Positions 16,931-25,936 of a stretch of 64,000 nt of DNA are shown here, in pieces; the stretch's first letter is position 1, and each line of letters opens with the position of its first letter. The DNA is taken from contig DAOUHR010000156.1 in the NCBI GenBank assembly GCA_034428635.1, forward strand, positions 36,850 through 100,849, written 5' to 3'. The notes under the pieces were generated by a model. It was not told where the DNA came from and did no database searches. It saw only the letters and a list, made by a program, of their open reading frames with translations. Position numbers and translations under genes: made by a program. This DNA comes from Bin22 sp034428635. Lineage in GTDB: Bacteria > Chloroflexota > Dehalococcoidia > Lucifugimonadales > UBA3495.

Positions 16931-16958
16931 TTGCAAACGCAAGTTCCTATGCTAAAAT
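16931..16958 (+). promoter_or_regulatory. Promoter upstream of the GNAT gene
   Basis: TTGCAA (16931-16936), 16-base spacer, TAAAAT (16953-16958). It lies inside the longer possible frame starting at 16924 and so argues for the downstream ATG at 17017. Confidence 0.55.
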
Positions 16959-17016
16959 TCGCCAAACCTTACTCTCAGGCTTGTTACCTACTCTAGTGGC
17001 AGGGTTAGTTGCAGCG

Positions 17017-17685
17017 ATGGATGTAGAACTCCGCAGGATGACGCCGGCGGACATCGACCAGGTAATTGAAATCGAGCGCGAAGCTTTTGCCCCCCTCTTT
17101 ATGGGTGCTTCTCTCAAACGCGACGTCAACAACAAGTATGCCCGATATCTGGTGGCCTACGAACCACATGCCGCGGCCGACGACCCAGAGCAGGTTCCCC
17201 TCGGCATTACCCCAGCCGAATGCGACGCGGGGGACGATTCCCTATGGGGTCGGATGGTCAGGGGTGTCAGAGGCATGGTAGGGCGGCAGGCTGACGCCGA
17301 CTCTCAGCCCCACGATATTGCCGGGTATGTCGGGCTTTGGTTCCAGGGAAATGAAACCCACATTACCGAGATCGCTGTCAGGGAGGAATTACGCGGCAAC
17401 GGCATTGGCGAATTGTTGCTCATAGGTTCCGTCCGAGTCGCCTTGGAACACGGGTCAACTGTCCTCACCCTGGAAGCCAGGGTATCCAATTTCATAGCCC
17501 AGAGGCTGTACGAGAAATATGGGTTCAAGGAAGCCGGGATCAGGAAGAACTATTACTCAGATAATCGGGAAGACGCGGTCATAATGACCACCAGCCCCAT
17601 CCACGCCGCAGATTACCGGGAGAAGTTCCGACAATTGCAGGAGGCCTACCTGGATCGATGGGGCGAAATGAAGATTGAAATATGA
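17017..17685 (+). CDS. GNAT-family N-acetyltransferase, RimI-like
   Basis: 222 residues. Start MDVELRRMTPADIDQVIEIEREAF; acetyl-CoA-binding signature VREELRGNGIGELLLIGSV near residue 125; then VLTLEARVSNFIAQRLYEKYGFKEAGIRKNYYSDNREDAVIM, as in RimI. An insert of about 55 residues after the first motif is unusual. ATG 17017 is preferred over 16924 because a promoter lies between them. Target unknown; protein alanine acetylation is only a guess. The stop codon lies within a 24-bp tandem duplication. Confidence 0.8.
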   Translation: MDVELRRMTPADIDQVIEIEREAFAPLFMGASLKRDVNNKYARYLVAYEPHAAADDPEQVPLGITPAECDAGDDSLWGRMVRGVRGMVGRQADADSQPHDIAGYVGLWFQGNETHITEIAVREELRGNGIGELLLIGSVRVALEHGSTVLTLEARVSNFIAQRLYEKYGFKEAGIRKNYYSDNREDAVIMTTSPIHAADYREKFRQLQEAYLDRWGEMKIEI

Positions 17686-17730
17686 CGCCGTTTCCCTGTC
17701 CATGTATGACGCCGTTTCCCTGTCCATGTA
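17681..17730. repeat. Perfect tandem duplication of 24 bp
   Basis: The unit TATGACGCCGTTTCCCTGTC-CATG occurs twice head to tail (17681-17704, 17705-17728) followed by TA. The first copy contains the stop codon of the GNAT gene. Confidence 0.9.
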
Positions 17731-17896
17731 GGATGCCAGCGCCATTTGGTCAAGCATAAAAGCTCAACCCGCCTCCGCGCGGAAAGGGAATACCCCGCGG
17801 ACAATTCCTGTTATGTGTACTCCACATTGTGTCAACTTCGATTAATGTCTGCTGAAAACCTGTGGGTCGCTTGTTCCATGGAGCCACCAGGCAAGG

Positions 17897-17925
17897 TTGA
17901 CCCATAGTTACCCCCTTGTTAGAAT
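17897..17925 (+). promoter_or_regulatory. Promoter of the coaE-moxR-nudix-VWA operon
   Basis: TTGACC (17897-17902), exactly 17 bases, TAGAAT (17920-17925), 30 bases before the coaE ATG. Confidence 0.65.
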
Positions 17926-17955
17926 TGCCGGAGTGTTTTCAAGAATGGGGCCTGA

Positions 17956-18567
17956 ATGTTAGTCATTGGCCTGACCGGCGGAATCGGCACCGGTAAGACC
18001 GAAGTATCCAGGTTGCTGGCGCAACTGGGAGCAACGGTCATCAATGCGGACCAAGTGGGACACGAGGCCTACACTCCCCATTCCGAGGCCTGGCAGGAAG
18101 TAGTCAGGACTTTCGGTGAGGATATTCTCCAGGCTAGCGGTGAAATTGACCGCCGGAAGCTGGGAGGCATTGTCTTCGCAGATTCCGAGCGGTTGGCGAC
18201 TTTGAACGGGATAATGCATCCTCGAATGGCCGCCATTGTCAGGGAGAAGCTGGAGGTCCTGGAAAGTCAGGGAACCGATGTTGCCGTGGTTGAGGCAGCG
18301 GTGCTGTTTGAAGCCGGTTGGGACGCACTGGTTGGCGAAGTCTGGACCACCGAGTCTTTGGCTGATACGGTGGTGGAAAGGCTGCAACAGCGAAACGGTT
18401 TCGCCCCCGCGGAGATTCGCAAGCGAATTGCCTCCCAGATGCCCTCCGAGGATCGGGCCCGCCGAGCCGATGAGGTTATCGAAAACGACGGCGAACTGGA
18501 AGACCTGGAAACTGCGGTCCGGGGAATTTGGAAACGCAGAGTAGAAGGAAGGATTGAACGAACATAA
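17956..18567 (+). CDS. coaE: Dephospho-CoA kinase
   Basis: Last step of coenzyme A synthesis: phosphorylates the 3'-OH of dephospho-CoA. 203 residues with P-loop GLTGGIGTGKTEVSRLL at residues 5-21, INADQVGHEAY, and VVEAAVLFEAGW; the LID-type region ERLQQRNGFAPAEIRKRIASQMPSEDR is complete. The stop overlaps the ATG of the next gene by one base, so they are translationally coupled. Confidence 0.95.
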   Translation: MLVIGLTGGIGTGKTEVSRLLAQLGATVINADQVGHEAYTPHSEAWQEVVRTFGEDILQASGEIDRRKLGGIVFADSERLATLNGIMHPRMAAIVREKLEVLESQGTDVAVVEAAVLFEAGWDALVGEVWTTESLADTVVERLQQRNGFAPAEIRKRIASQMPSEDRARRADEVIENDGELEDLETAVRGIWKRRVEGRIERT

Positions 18568-19487
18568 TGGTAGAAGCGGTTGAGTCCGAACAGAATGAAC
18601 CCCAATATAAGGAATATGCTATCGAAGAGTTCCTGGTTCGCAGTGAACCTTATTATCGTCCGGTAGGCGATGAACTGGAGCTTTTTACGGCTGCCTATAA
18701 CCAGCACATCCCGGTACTGCTTAAAGGGCCCACCGGTTGCGGTAAGACCCGTTTTGTAGAATATATGGCCTGGAAGCTCGGGCGCCCGATGACGGTGGTA
18801 CGTCCTATGGATGGCGGCCTCCCTGCCCAGGAACTGGGGGAAGGAGAAGTCCGCGTACCCCTGGTTACTATCGCGTGCCACGAAGACCTTACCGCCAGCG
18901 ACCTGGTGGGGCGCTATCTCCTGGATTCGGATGGGACCCGCTGGATCGACGGGCCGATGACCAGGGCAGTCAAGGCCGGCGCTATCCTCTACCTGGACGA
19001 AGTGGTAGAAGCACGTAAGGACACCACGGTGCTTATCCACCCCCTTACGGACCACCGCCGTATTCTACCGGTGGAAAAAACGGGGCAGATCATTGAGGCC
19101 GACGACCGGTTTCTGCTCTGTATTTCCTACAACCCGCACTATCAGAGCGCGCTGAAAGACCTCAAGCACAGCACCCGCCAGCGGTTTATTTCCGTGGAGT
19201 TTGACTATCCTCCCGCCGACATCGAGGCGGAGATTGTCCAGAAGGAAAGTGGCTGCAGCGAAGAACAAGCTAATGCTCTTGCCAAGCTGGGTGAAAAGGT
19301 CCGGAATTTGCGGGACCACGGGCTCGCCGAGGGCGCCAGCACCCGTCTCTTGATCTACGCTGGGCGCCTGATGAGGGAAGGCATTCCCGCCCGCCGCGCC
19401 TGCCAGGTGGCCATCGTCTGGACCCTTACCGATGAGGCCGAACTGCAGCGCAGCGTGGAAGAGGTGGTTTCCTCCATCTTCGAATAG
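18567..19487 (+). CDS. MoxR-type AAA+ ATPase, CbbQ/NorQ-like
   Basis: 306 residues. Walker A GPTGCGKTRF near residue 52, Walker B AILYLDEVVEA near 138, sensor SYNPHYQ near 185, arginine-finger region STRQRF, and the C-terminal lid GASTRLLIYAGRLM. CbbQ/NorQ/MoxR ATPases work with a VWA-domain partner to insert or remove cofactors or reset enzymes. Here the VWA partner is two genes downstream. No rubisco or NO reductase gene is present, so the client is unknown. Confidence 0.88.
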   Translation: MVEAVESEQNEPQYKEYAIEEFLVRSEPYYRPVGDELELFTAAYNQHIPVLLKGPTGCGKTRFVEYMAWKLGRPMTVVRPMDGGLPAQELGEGEVRVPLVTIACHEDLTASDLVGRYLLDSDGTRWIDGPMTRAVKAGAILYLDEVVEARKDTTVLIHPLTDHRRILPVEKTGQIIEADDRFLLCISYNPHYQSALKDLKHSTRQRFISVEFDYPPADIEAEIVQKESGCSEEQANALAKLGEKVRNLRDHGLAEGASTRLLIYAGRLMREGIPARRACQVAIVWTLTDEAELQRSVEEVVSSIFE

Positions 19488-19495
19488 AGGTTTCG

Positions 19496-20089
19496 ATGGG
19501 TTTATCCATCCCCGACCTGGTTAAGCAGGCACTGGCGCGTCGGTCCAAGTGGAGTTTGACCGACGAAAGCCTGATGCCTGCTGCCGTTTTGATCACCTTG
19601 TACCCCAAGGATGGAGAATATTGCGTCCTGCTCAACAAACGGTCGGAACTGGTTGAGCATCACAAAGGTGAAATTTCCTTCCCCGGCGGAGCCAGGGACC
19701 CGGAAGATGATGACTTTTTGGCAACCGCCCTGAGGGAAGCTCACGAAGAAATGGGCATTAGGCCTGCGGATGTATCCGTCCTCGGGGAACTGGACGATGC
19801 CGTAACCCGCAGCGGGTTCGGGGTCCGGGTGTTTGTGGGCGAAATACCCCATCCATATCCCTTTGAGCCCAGCGACTTGGAAATCGCAGAAGTCCTGGAA
19901 GTCCCCATTCTGAACCTTTACGACCCGGCTAATGTCCGCTGGGAAACCCGTTGGAACGGGGAAGGACTAACTACGGTCTATTCCTATGTCCACGAGGAGC
20001 ACGTGGTCTTCGGCGCCACTGCCAAGATTCTCCAGCAGTTCCTGGACATAATGGAAGAGCCTTTGAAAAAGGAGGGGCTGACGTCTTGA
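19496..20089 (+). CDS. NUDIX hydrolase, CoA pyrophosphatase-like (NudL type)
   Basis: 197 residues. Nudix box GGARDPEDDDFLATALREAHEEMGI at about 62-86 (key residues Gly, Arg-Glu, Glu-Glu). Preceded by LYPKDGEYCVLLNKRSELVEHHKGEISFPGG, which is the signature of CoA diphosphatases that cut CoA to phosphopantetheine and ADP. It lies between the AAA+ ATPase and its VWA partner; with coaE first in the operon, the CoA link is notable. The last base triplet overlaps the TTG start of the next gene. Confidence 0.85.
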   Translation: MGLSIPDLVKQALARRSKWSLTDESLMPAAVLITLYPKDGEYCVLLNKRSELVEHHKGEISFPGGARDPEDDDFLATALREAHEEMGIRPADVSVLGELDDAVTRSGFGVRVFVGEIPHPYPFEPSDLEIAEVLEVPILNLYDPANVRWETRWNGEGLTTVYSYVHEEHVVFGATAKILQQFLDIMEEPLKKEGLTS

Positions 20090-23000
20090 GCAACGCTCCC
20101 TTTGATGAACTGGAAACCGAACTGGCTAAATTCCCCCCTGCGGTTCTGGATGCCTACCGTGAAGCCCTTGAGGCAATGGAATCGTCTTTTTCCTCCGAAG
20201 AACTTATCCTGTGGGCCAAGGAAGGCGCATCCATCGCCGGCCAGACTGTGCGTTCCTGGGAATCTGCGGTCGAGTATTACCGGGTCTGCCCCATGGTAGC
20301 CCGTTCCCTGGCCTTTCCTTCGTTTATGCAATGGGCCAGGTGCGGTACCTACCTGTCCCAGGACTCTCCGGCCCTGGCCGTTTCCTTCTTCAAGGCCAGC
20401 CCGTCCATAGTTTCCAACCTGCGCCCCCAGTACATTCCCCGCTGGGCGGGCTTGGGCCGCAGCCTTTACAAGGGCACCTGGAAGTCCAGCACTCTGTCCA
20501 GCCGATTCTTCGAGGTCAGCCCCGACCTGATTCGCAGCCTGCCCTTCTGGGACGTGGAGGTGTTCGCCTCGCTGGTTGAGGCTCTGTCCTACAAGTCCTA
20601 CGACATTGCAGTGGAATGCCTGACCCTGGGAAAGGACGTCCTGCCGGCAATGGGCCGCGAGCGGGAAGCATTTCTCGCCATGTGCCGCGCCCTGTCCGAC
20701 GGTAACTGGCGCGAGGTAAAGAGCTGTTTCGAAGTCGCCCCCAAGGCGCTTCAGCAGGTTGACGAGGGACAGACCAGCCGCTTCCTGAAGCTGGGTGAGC
20801 GATTGACCAAGGTAGGGATTCGCGATACTTCCCGGTTCCTTACCGACGGCAGCCAGGCCTTGAGTCAGATTCCCACGGGGTCGCAGGCCCACATCCTGGA
20901 CCTTTGCGAGGGCCTTCTGGCCGTGACGCCTGAAGCGGTACCCTGCTTCCTCAAGAGCCTGGATAGCGTGACGCACCGCGTCACCCTTAACCAGTTGGAT
21001 ACCTGGTTCCACCATGGCGTCCAATTGCTTAAGGACAACCCGGAAAGTGGCATCGCCTTCTTCAAGGTGGAATCCAACACTTCCGAATCACTGCTGGAAA
21101 CTCTTTCCTCCAGCCTGGAGCTTGACCGGGTCAAGGGTGTTGTGCGCCTGTACTGCCGGGCCCTGTCCGGTTCTCCCATCGAAGTGATGAATACCCAGGA
21201 ACTGGTGAGGCGGAATATCGGCTGGGTGGACGAGGACACCGCGTCCACCGACGGTACAAAGGTCTTTCTTCCCCCAGTGGTTGACCACTACCAGGACAAG
21301 AGCCAGAACTTCTCCTGGTTCAAGGTCGTGGCCACCCACCAGGTGGGCCACCTGGAATTCGGCAGCTTTTCTTACGACTTCAGCAAGCCTGCCGAGATGT
21401 TCGAAGAGGAGCGCCGCTACGAAATGGAGCGGGAGCGGGGAGCGCAGCAGATCAACGACGACGTTCTTTTGGGCGACCTGGATCCGGATGGCCAGATGCG
21501 CTCCTATACCGACATCGGCCGCTTTCTGAGCCTGTTCGACAACCGCCGGCTGGCCTTTGACATCTTTACGGTCCTTGAAGACTGCCGGCTGGACTACCGC
21601 ATTAAGGCGGAATACCCGGGCATCCGGCGAACCTCCATGGACGTCCAGTCGGATACCCTTGCCCGCCGCCCTGAAGTAGAAGACCTGCCCCTACAGGAGG
21701 CGCTGGTTGAGCTGCTGATCAGGATGAGCCTGGACCAGTTCAACAACCTGCCTGTACCGGTTGATTTCCGAGATGAGGCCACCATGCTGGCCCAGATTCT
21801 CTTCGTGCTGCGCAGCGTTGCAGCCAACGTGGAGGACACGGCCGAGGCCACCTTGCGCGCCTACGAGATTATTTCCAGGCTCGAAAACGAGACCCAGCCC
21901 GAAGACCAGTGGGAACCTGAGGACATGGAAGAGCCCGGCGACTTCTCGGAGGAGGAGTTCCAGTCTCTGCTGGACAAGCTCCAGGCTTCCCAGGACTCTT
22001 CTGGCGATGCTGGCGAAGGTGACCCTTACGAGTCCCCGGAACCGGTGGACTACCGCGGTGATTTCAAGCCGGAGATGGTCCAGCTCCTGACCAAGCTCCA
22101 AATGGACCAGAACCAGCAGGGCGAGGGTGAACCCTTGTCCCAGGAAATGCTGGAACAGCTTTTGCAGGATAGCGCCGAACTGGAGCTGGATGCGGAACAA
22201 GGTGACATAAACAACAGCAGCACCACTTTTGCCCAGAACATCATGAAGGAGGCCGGCGTTCCGCCCCCAAACTCCCAGCCGGGTCAGGGTTACGGCCCGC
22301 TGCTCCACGACGATGACCAAGGCGGCGAATTGGAAGCCCGAGAGCCCAAGACTTACGTTTACGACGAGTGGGATTTCCGGGCCAATGACTACAAGCCCCG
22401 CTGGTGCGTAGTCAAGGAGAAGTCCCTGGACGAGGGCGACTCAAACTTCTATAACGACTCTCTGAAGAATTACTCGACCCTGCTCAACCACATAAAGCGG
22501 CAGTTCGAGTTGATCATGCCCGAAACGTTCCGAAAGATCTACCGGATGATTGACGGTGAGGATATTGACCTTAACGCAGCGCTGGAGGCAGCCGCCGATA
22601 TCCGGATGAAGGTGCCGCCCGACGAAAAGATCTACTGGCGCCGCAACAAGATCGAGCGCAACGTGTCGGTGGTATTCCTGCTGGACATGAGCGCCTCCAC
22701 CGCCGAGGCCATCGATGAAGGCCGCCATACGGTGGACGACCGGGATGCTCCTGACGACCCCGTGGAATACATGGTCTGGCTGCGCCGCCGCCGTGAAGGC
22801 CTGGTGCGCCGCCACTACAAGCGCATCATTGACCTGGAAAAGGAAAGCACCGCGTTGCTGATCCATGCCCTCGAATCAATCGGGGATAACTACGGCATCT
22901 ACGGGTTCTCGGGCTACGGTCGCGAAAACGTGGAGTTCTACGTAATCAAGGACATCGAAGAGGGCTTCAACGAGCGCATCAAGCGGCGCATAGACAAGAT

Positions 23001-23346
23001 CACGCCGCTCCATGCTACTCGCATGGGCAGCGCCATCCGCCATGCCATCACCAAGCTGGAAAACCAGGACTCGCCGACCAAGATTATGTTCCTGATCAGC
23101 GACGGCCGTCCCCAGGACCGGGGATACAGTCGGGAAGGTGTGGAGAAGGAGTACGCGGTCCACGACACCCACATGGCCCTGCTGGAGGCCAAGCGGAAGG
23201 ACATCACACCCTTCTGCCTGACGGTAGACAAGGCAGGCCACGACTACCTGCAGGAAATGTGCGGCGACATGGGTTACGAGGTGCTTGGTGACATCTGGGC
23301 GCTACCGGAGCGGTTGCCCATGCTCTACCGGCAGTTGACCGCTTAA
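20086..23346 (+). CDS. Giant VWA-domain protein (CbbO/NorD-like) with N-terminal helical repeats
   Basis: 1086 residues, longer than usual NorD (about 640) or CbbO (about 780). TTG 20086 is chosen because AGGAGG lies 10 bases upstream. The first 380 residues consist of about seven related units of 35-40 residues with hydrophobic helices and a recurring FF-x-x-SP pattern (AVSFFKASPSIV, SSRFFEVSPDLI, VKSCFEVAPKAL). A middle acidic, Gln-rich region follows. The C-terminal VWA domain has a complete MIDAS: DMSAS near 868, Thr in HATRMGSAI near 980, and LISDGRPQD near 1005. Expected to work with the MoxR ATPase as a metal-dependent adaptor. Client unknown. Confidence 0.85.
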   Translation: MSNAPFDELETELAKFPPAVLDAYREALEAMESSFSSEELILWAKEGASIAGQTVRSWESAVEYYRVCPMVARSLAFPSFMQWARCGTYLSQDSPALAVSFFKASPSIVSNLRPQYIPRWAGLGRSLYKGTWKSSTLSSRFFEVSPDLIRSLPFWDVEVFASLVEALSYKSYDIAVECLTLGKDVLPAMGREREAFLAMCRALSDGNWREVKSCFEVAPKALQQVDEGQTSRFLKLGERLTKVGIRDTSRFLTDGSQALSQIPTGSQAHILDLCEGLLAVTPEAVPCFLKSLDSVTHRVTLNQLDTWFHHGVQLLKDNPESGIAFFKVESNTSESLLETLSSSLELDRVKGVVRLYCRALSGSPIEVMNTQELVRRNIGWVDEDTASTDGTKVFLPPVVDHYQDKSQNFSWFKVVATHQVGHLEFGSFSYDFSKPAEMFEEERRYEMERERGAQQINDDVLLGDLDPDGQMRSYTDIGRFLSLFDNRRLAFDIFTVLEDCRLDYRIKAEYPGIRRTSMDVQSDTLARRPEVEDLPLQEALVELLIRMSLDQFNNLPVPVDFRDEATMLAQILFVLRSVAANVEDTAEATLRAYEIISRLENETQPEDQWEPEDMEEPGDFSEEEFQSLLDKLQASQDSSGDAGEGDPYESPEPVDYRGDFKPEMVQLLTKLQMDQNQQGEGEPLSQEMLEQLLQDSAELELDAEQGDINNSSTTFAQNIMKEAGVPPPNSQPGQGYGPLLHDDDQGGELEAREPKTYVYDEWDFRANDYKPRWCVVKEKSLDEGDSNFYNDSLKNYSTLLNHIKRQFELIMPETFRKIYRMIDGEDIDLNAALEAAADIRMKVPPDEKIYWRRNKIERNVSVVFLLDMSASTAEAIDEGRHTVDDRDAPDDPVEYMVWLRRRREGLVRRHYKRIIDLEKESTALLIHALESIGDNYGIYGFSGYGRENVEFYVIKDIEEGFNERIKRRIDKITPLHATRMGSAIRHAITKLENQDSPTKIMFLISDGRPQDRGYSREGVEKEYAVHDTHMALLEAKRKDITPFCLTVDKAGHDYLQEMCGDMGYEVLGDIWALPERLPMLYRQLTA

Positions 23347-23376
23347 CCTGCTACGGCAACGGTACAGTGAAAAACG

Positions 23377-23403
23377 GTGGGGCAGGCTTCGTGCCTGCCC
23401 CAC
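23377..23403. terminator. Strong bidirectional hairpin between VWA gene and cinA
   Basis: 11-bp perfect stem GTGGGGCAGGC / GCCTGCCCCAC with loop TTCGT, between two convergent genes. Read leftward, it is followed by GTTTTTC, a T-run for cinA transcripts. Confidence 0.8.
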
Positions 23404-23446
23404 TCTTGTTACTTCGGCCGGAAAGAAACAGGCCTTCGCCCCAGGT

Positions 23447-24685
23447 TCAGCCGGCATTCTCCAAGACGACCAGCTTTCTCAATTCAGTAAGGGCAGTGTT
23501 TGCCACTCTACGTTTAATGACTATGCGGCGCGTGGGAGTGCGGAATTGCAACTCGCGAGTGTCCTTCCTGCCCGCTATGGCAACGAACACTTGTCCCACC
23601 GGTTGATCTTCCACCGCCTCCGGTCCAATGACGCCGGTGATGGCGATGCCGTAGTCGGCCGTCATTCCTTCCCGTGCGGCGAGGGCCATGGCCATAGCCG
23701 TTTCAGGGCTTACCAGGCCGTGTTCCTCCAGAACATGGGGGGGAACGCCGCCGGCCAGCAGCATCTCCGAATTGAGTGCAATGACGCCTCCCTTGTAATA
23801 CCTGGAACTGTCAGCTATGTCCGTAATGCTGTTCGCGAGGAATCCACCGCTGCAGGACTCCATTGTTGCCAGGGTTAAGCCGTACTCACCAAGAACCTGC
23901 CCTGCAGCCTGCTCCGGTGTCTCTGAATCATACCCCCAAATATACTGGCCCAACCGCTCGGTTATCGCCGTTTCTACCGGGGTAATCATCTCACGGGCTA
24001 CTTGCTCATCCCTGGCGCGGGCGATGATCCTGAGGTGAATCCCGTCTGCCTTGGAGTAAATGCCCAGGTAAGGATTTTCGTGGCCGAAGAACTCGGAGAT
24101 TTCCTCGTCAATGGCCGCCTCGGACATTCCCAGGGTCTTGATATTCCTCGTTATAGTAACCTCGTCTTCCACCAACTCCCTGAGTCTTGGCGCCACTTCC
24201 TCGTGCCATATCGGCTGCATTTCCCCCGGTGGCCCCGGCATACAGATGATAACCTTGCCCTTGTTCTCCACCCACCAACCGGGCGCGGTGCCATTGCGGT
24301 TCCGCACAAACTGTGCCGAGGGAATAAGGTGGGCTTGCTTAATGTTATGGGCTGGCATGGTCATGCCCCTGCCGGCAAAGTACCGCTCCAGGTTCTCCAC
24401 GACCTCCCGCTGGACGGTAGGGGTCTCGCCAAGGGCAACCGCCACCGCTTCCCGGGTCAGGTCGTCCTGGGTTGGACCCAGCCCACCGGTAGTGAAAATG
24501 AAATCCGAACGCTGCATCCCCCTCGAAAAGGCCTCCGCCAGCGCCGGCAGGTCATCGCCAACAATGGAAATGCCCTGTAGCTGAATGCCCAGAGGCGGCA
24601 GTTGGGTGGCAATCCAGGAACCGTTTGTGTCCGTCAGTTCACCCATCAGCAGTTCGGTGCCTATGGAAAGGATTTCAGCCTTCAA
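23447..24685 (-). CDS. cinA: CinA: NMN amidohydrolase / ADP-ribose pyrophosphatase-like protein
   Basis: 412 residues. N-terminal MoaB/MoCF-like domain: AEILSIGTELLMGELTDTN and FTTGGLGPTQDDLTREAVA. C-terminal PncC domain from about 255: ATMESCSGGFLANSITD, YYKGGVIALNSEMK-like region, EHGLVSPETAMAMA, AITGVIGP. PncC recycles nicotinamide mononucleotide made by DNA ligase. The Cys-Ser motif has Ser where Thr is common. Start TTG 24685 with AAGGAGA upstream and the conserved start KAEILSIGTELL. Confidence 0.93.
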   Translation of the reverse strand: MKAEILSIGTELLMGELTDTNGSWIATQLPPLGIQLQGISIVGDDLPALAEAFSRGMQRSDFIFTTGGLGPTQDDLTREAVAVALGETPTVQREVVENLERYFAGRGMTMPAHNIKQAHLIPSAQFVRNRNGTAPGWWVENKGKVIICMPGPPGEMQPIWHEEVAPRLRELVEDEVTITRNIKTLGMSEAAIDEEISEFFGHENPYLGIYSKADGIHLRIIARARDEQVAREMITPVETAITERLGQYIWGYDSETPEQAAGQVLGEYGLTLATMESCSGGFLANSITDIADSSRYYKGGVIALNSEMLLAGGVPPHVLEEHGLVSPETAMAMALAAREGMTADYGIAITGVIGPEAVEDQPVGQVFVAIAGRKDTRELQFRTPTRRIVIKRRVANTALTELRKLVVLENAG

Positions 24686-24780
24686 GAGTGGTCTCCTTAT
24701 CCGGATTGACCTCAGCCCATTTAATCTGACGGGCAAGTAGATGCGGGAGAATTATGCTGCAGTGTACTCAGGGACCGCAA

Positions 24781-25788
24781 TCAGCTTCCCTCGCCCGAAG
24801 GCACGGGAGGATCTGTGGCCAGCTTCTCAACGGCTTCGGCCCATTCCGCCGTTACGGTGAAGAGTTCGGATTGGCCCGATGTTTGAGCATAACGGTGCCG
24901 TCCATCCGACGTCAGGTCGCCGAGAAAGAACTCATGGGCTTTATTGGGGTTGAAACCAACCCAGACACTGACAGCAGGCGGATCAAGCCCATACTCCTCC
25001 GGGTCCTTAAGATTTTCGGAAACCGTATCGACTACATGTGGGTTTTCCAGGAGCACATCACGGTCATTCCATAAATCGTCCGGAATCCTGATATCGTCCT
25101 CTTCGGTCGCGTCCGCGGCCTGGTCGAATAAGTACCAGGCCTCCGTAAAGCCGTCCCATACATAATGCTGGGTTTCCTCGTCAACGGTGACCTCAATACG
25201 ACTGACCTCCTGCTGGCCAACGTTCAGCAACTCCCGGTCCTCAATGTCCGTGTCATAGAGACGGGGGTAAGGAGGCTGAAAGACCAGCCTGTTGACCACC
25301 CGTGCCCAGATCTGCGGGACGCTGAACAGCTTGGGGGACCCCACCAGCCGCGCGTACTGATTCTGACCGTCGGGGGTTTGCAGTCCCAAATGCGCCTCAT
25401 ATTGCCGTCCCGTTCGCTCAGTAAGACGTACGACGGTTACGGGCGGGGCCAGACCGTACTGGGCGGGATTTTCCATCTCGTCGGCAAGTGTGCGATTTAC
25501 CCGGGGGCCACTCAGCAACAGGGGGGTGCCGCTCCATTTGTCCTGGTAAACCTGGCGCTCTTGGTCTTCTTCCACTATAAACCAGCGGACGCCTCCCTCC
25601 TTTTTGCGGTATTCGATGGTCTCTCCCTCGTATGTAACCAGGATATTAACCAGGGAATTGTCGTCCACCCTCCATAGCCAGGCCTGTTCCTGCCTCGGTT
25701 CGGGACTCCGGGTCAAAATTACGCCGGCAAAGGTGCCTCCAAAGAGGAGAAGGACTATTATCAATAGAATAGTAAGCCGTATGTTCAT
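24781..25788 (-). CDS. DUF4340 membrane-anchored protein of the ABC operon
   Basis: 335 residues: one N-terminal transmembrane helix (ILLIIVLLLFGGTFAGVIL), then two DUF4340-like units of about 130 residues (NPAQYGLAPPVTVVRL and KDPEEYGLDPPAVSVWV mark the equivalent points, followed by HLGLQTPDGQNQYARL and FLGDLTSDGRHRYAQT). DUF4340 proteins are commonly last in operons of Gld-type ABC exporters; role unknown. Lies 148 bases after the gldG-like gene. Confidence 0.82.
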   Translation of the reverse strand: MNIRLTILLIIVLLLFGGTFAGVILTRSPEPRQEQAWLWRVDDNSLVNILVTYEGETIEYRKKEGGVRWFIVEEDQERQVYQDKWSGTPLLLSGPRVNRTLADEMENPAQYGLAPPVTVVRLTERTGRQYEAHLGLQTPDGQNQYARLVGSPKLFSVPQIWARVVNRLVFQPPYPRLYDTDIEDRELLNVGQQEVSRIEVTVDEETQHYVWDGFTEAWYLFDQAADATEEDDIRIPDDLWNDRDVLLENPHVVDTVSENLKDPEEYGLDPPAVSVWVGFNPNKAHEFFLGDLTSDGRHRYAQTSGQSELFTVTAEWAEAVEKLATDPPVPSGEGS

Positions 25789-25936
25789 TGAAAGTTAACC
25801 CACTGCCAAAACCGGAAGAATTTCACCAGGAATTTACGAAGTCGGAATACGCCACGAATTGACGGTCTTGCGGCTTTGGGGGCTCTCCCGGAGTACCCCA
25901 CCAACCATCGCCACACTTGGAAGCGCACGCAGACAA

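Noticed and set aside
18567..23346. MoxR/VWA pair as rubisco (CbbQ-CbbO) or NO reductase (NorQ-NorD) activators
   Set aside because: Only domain similarity; no rubisco or nor genes in the window, and the VWA protein has a different N-terminus.
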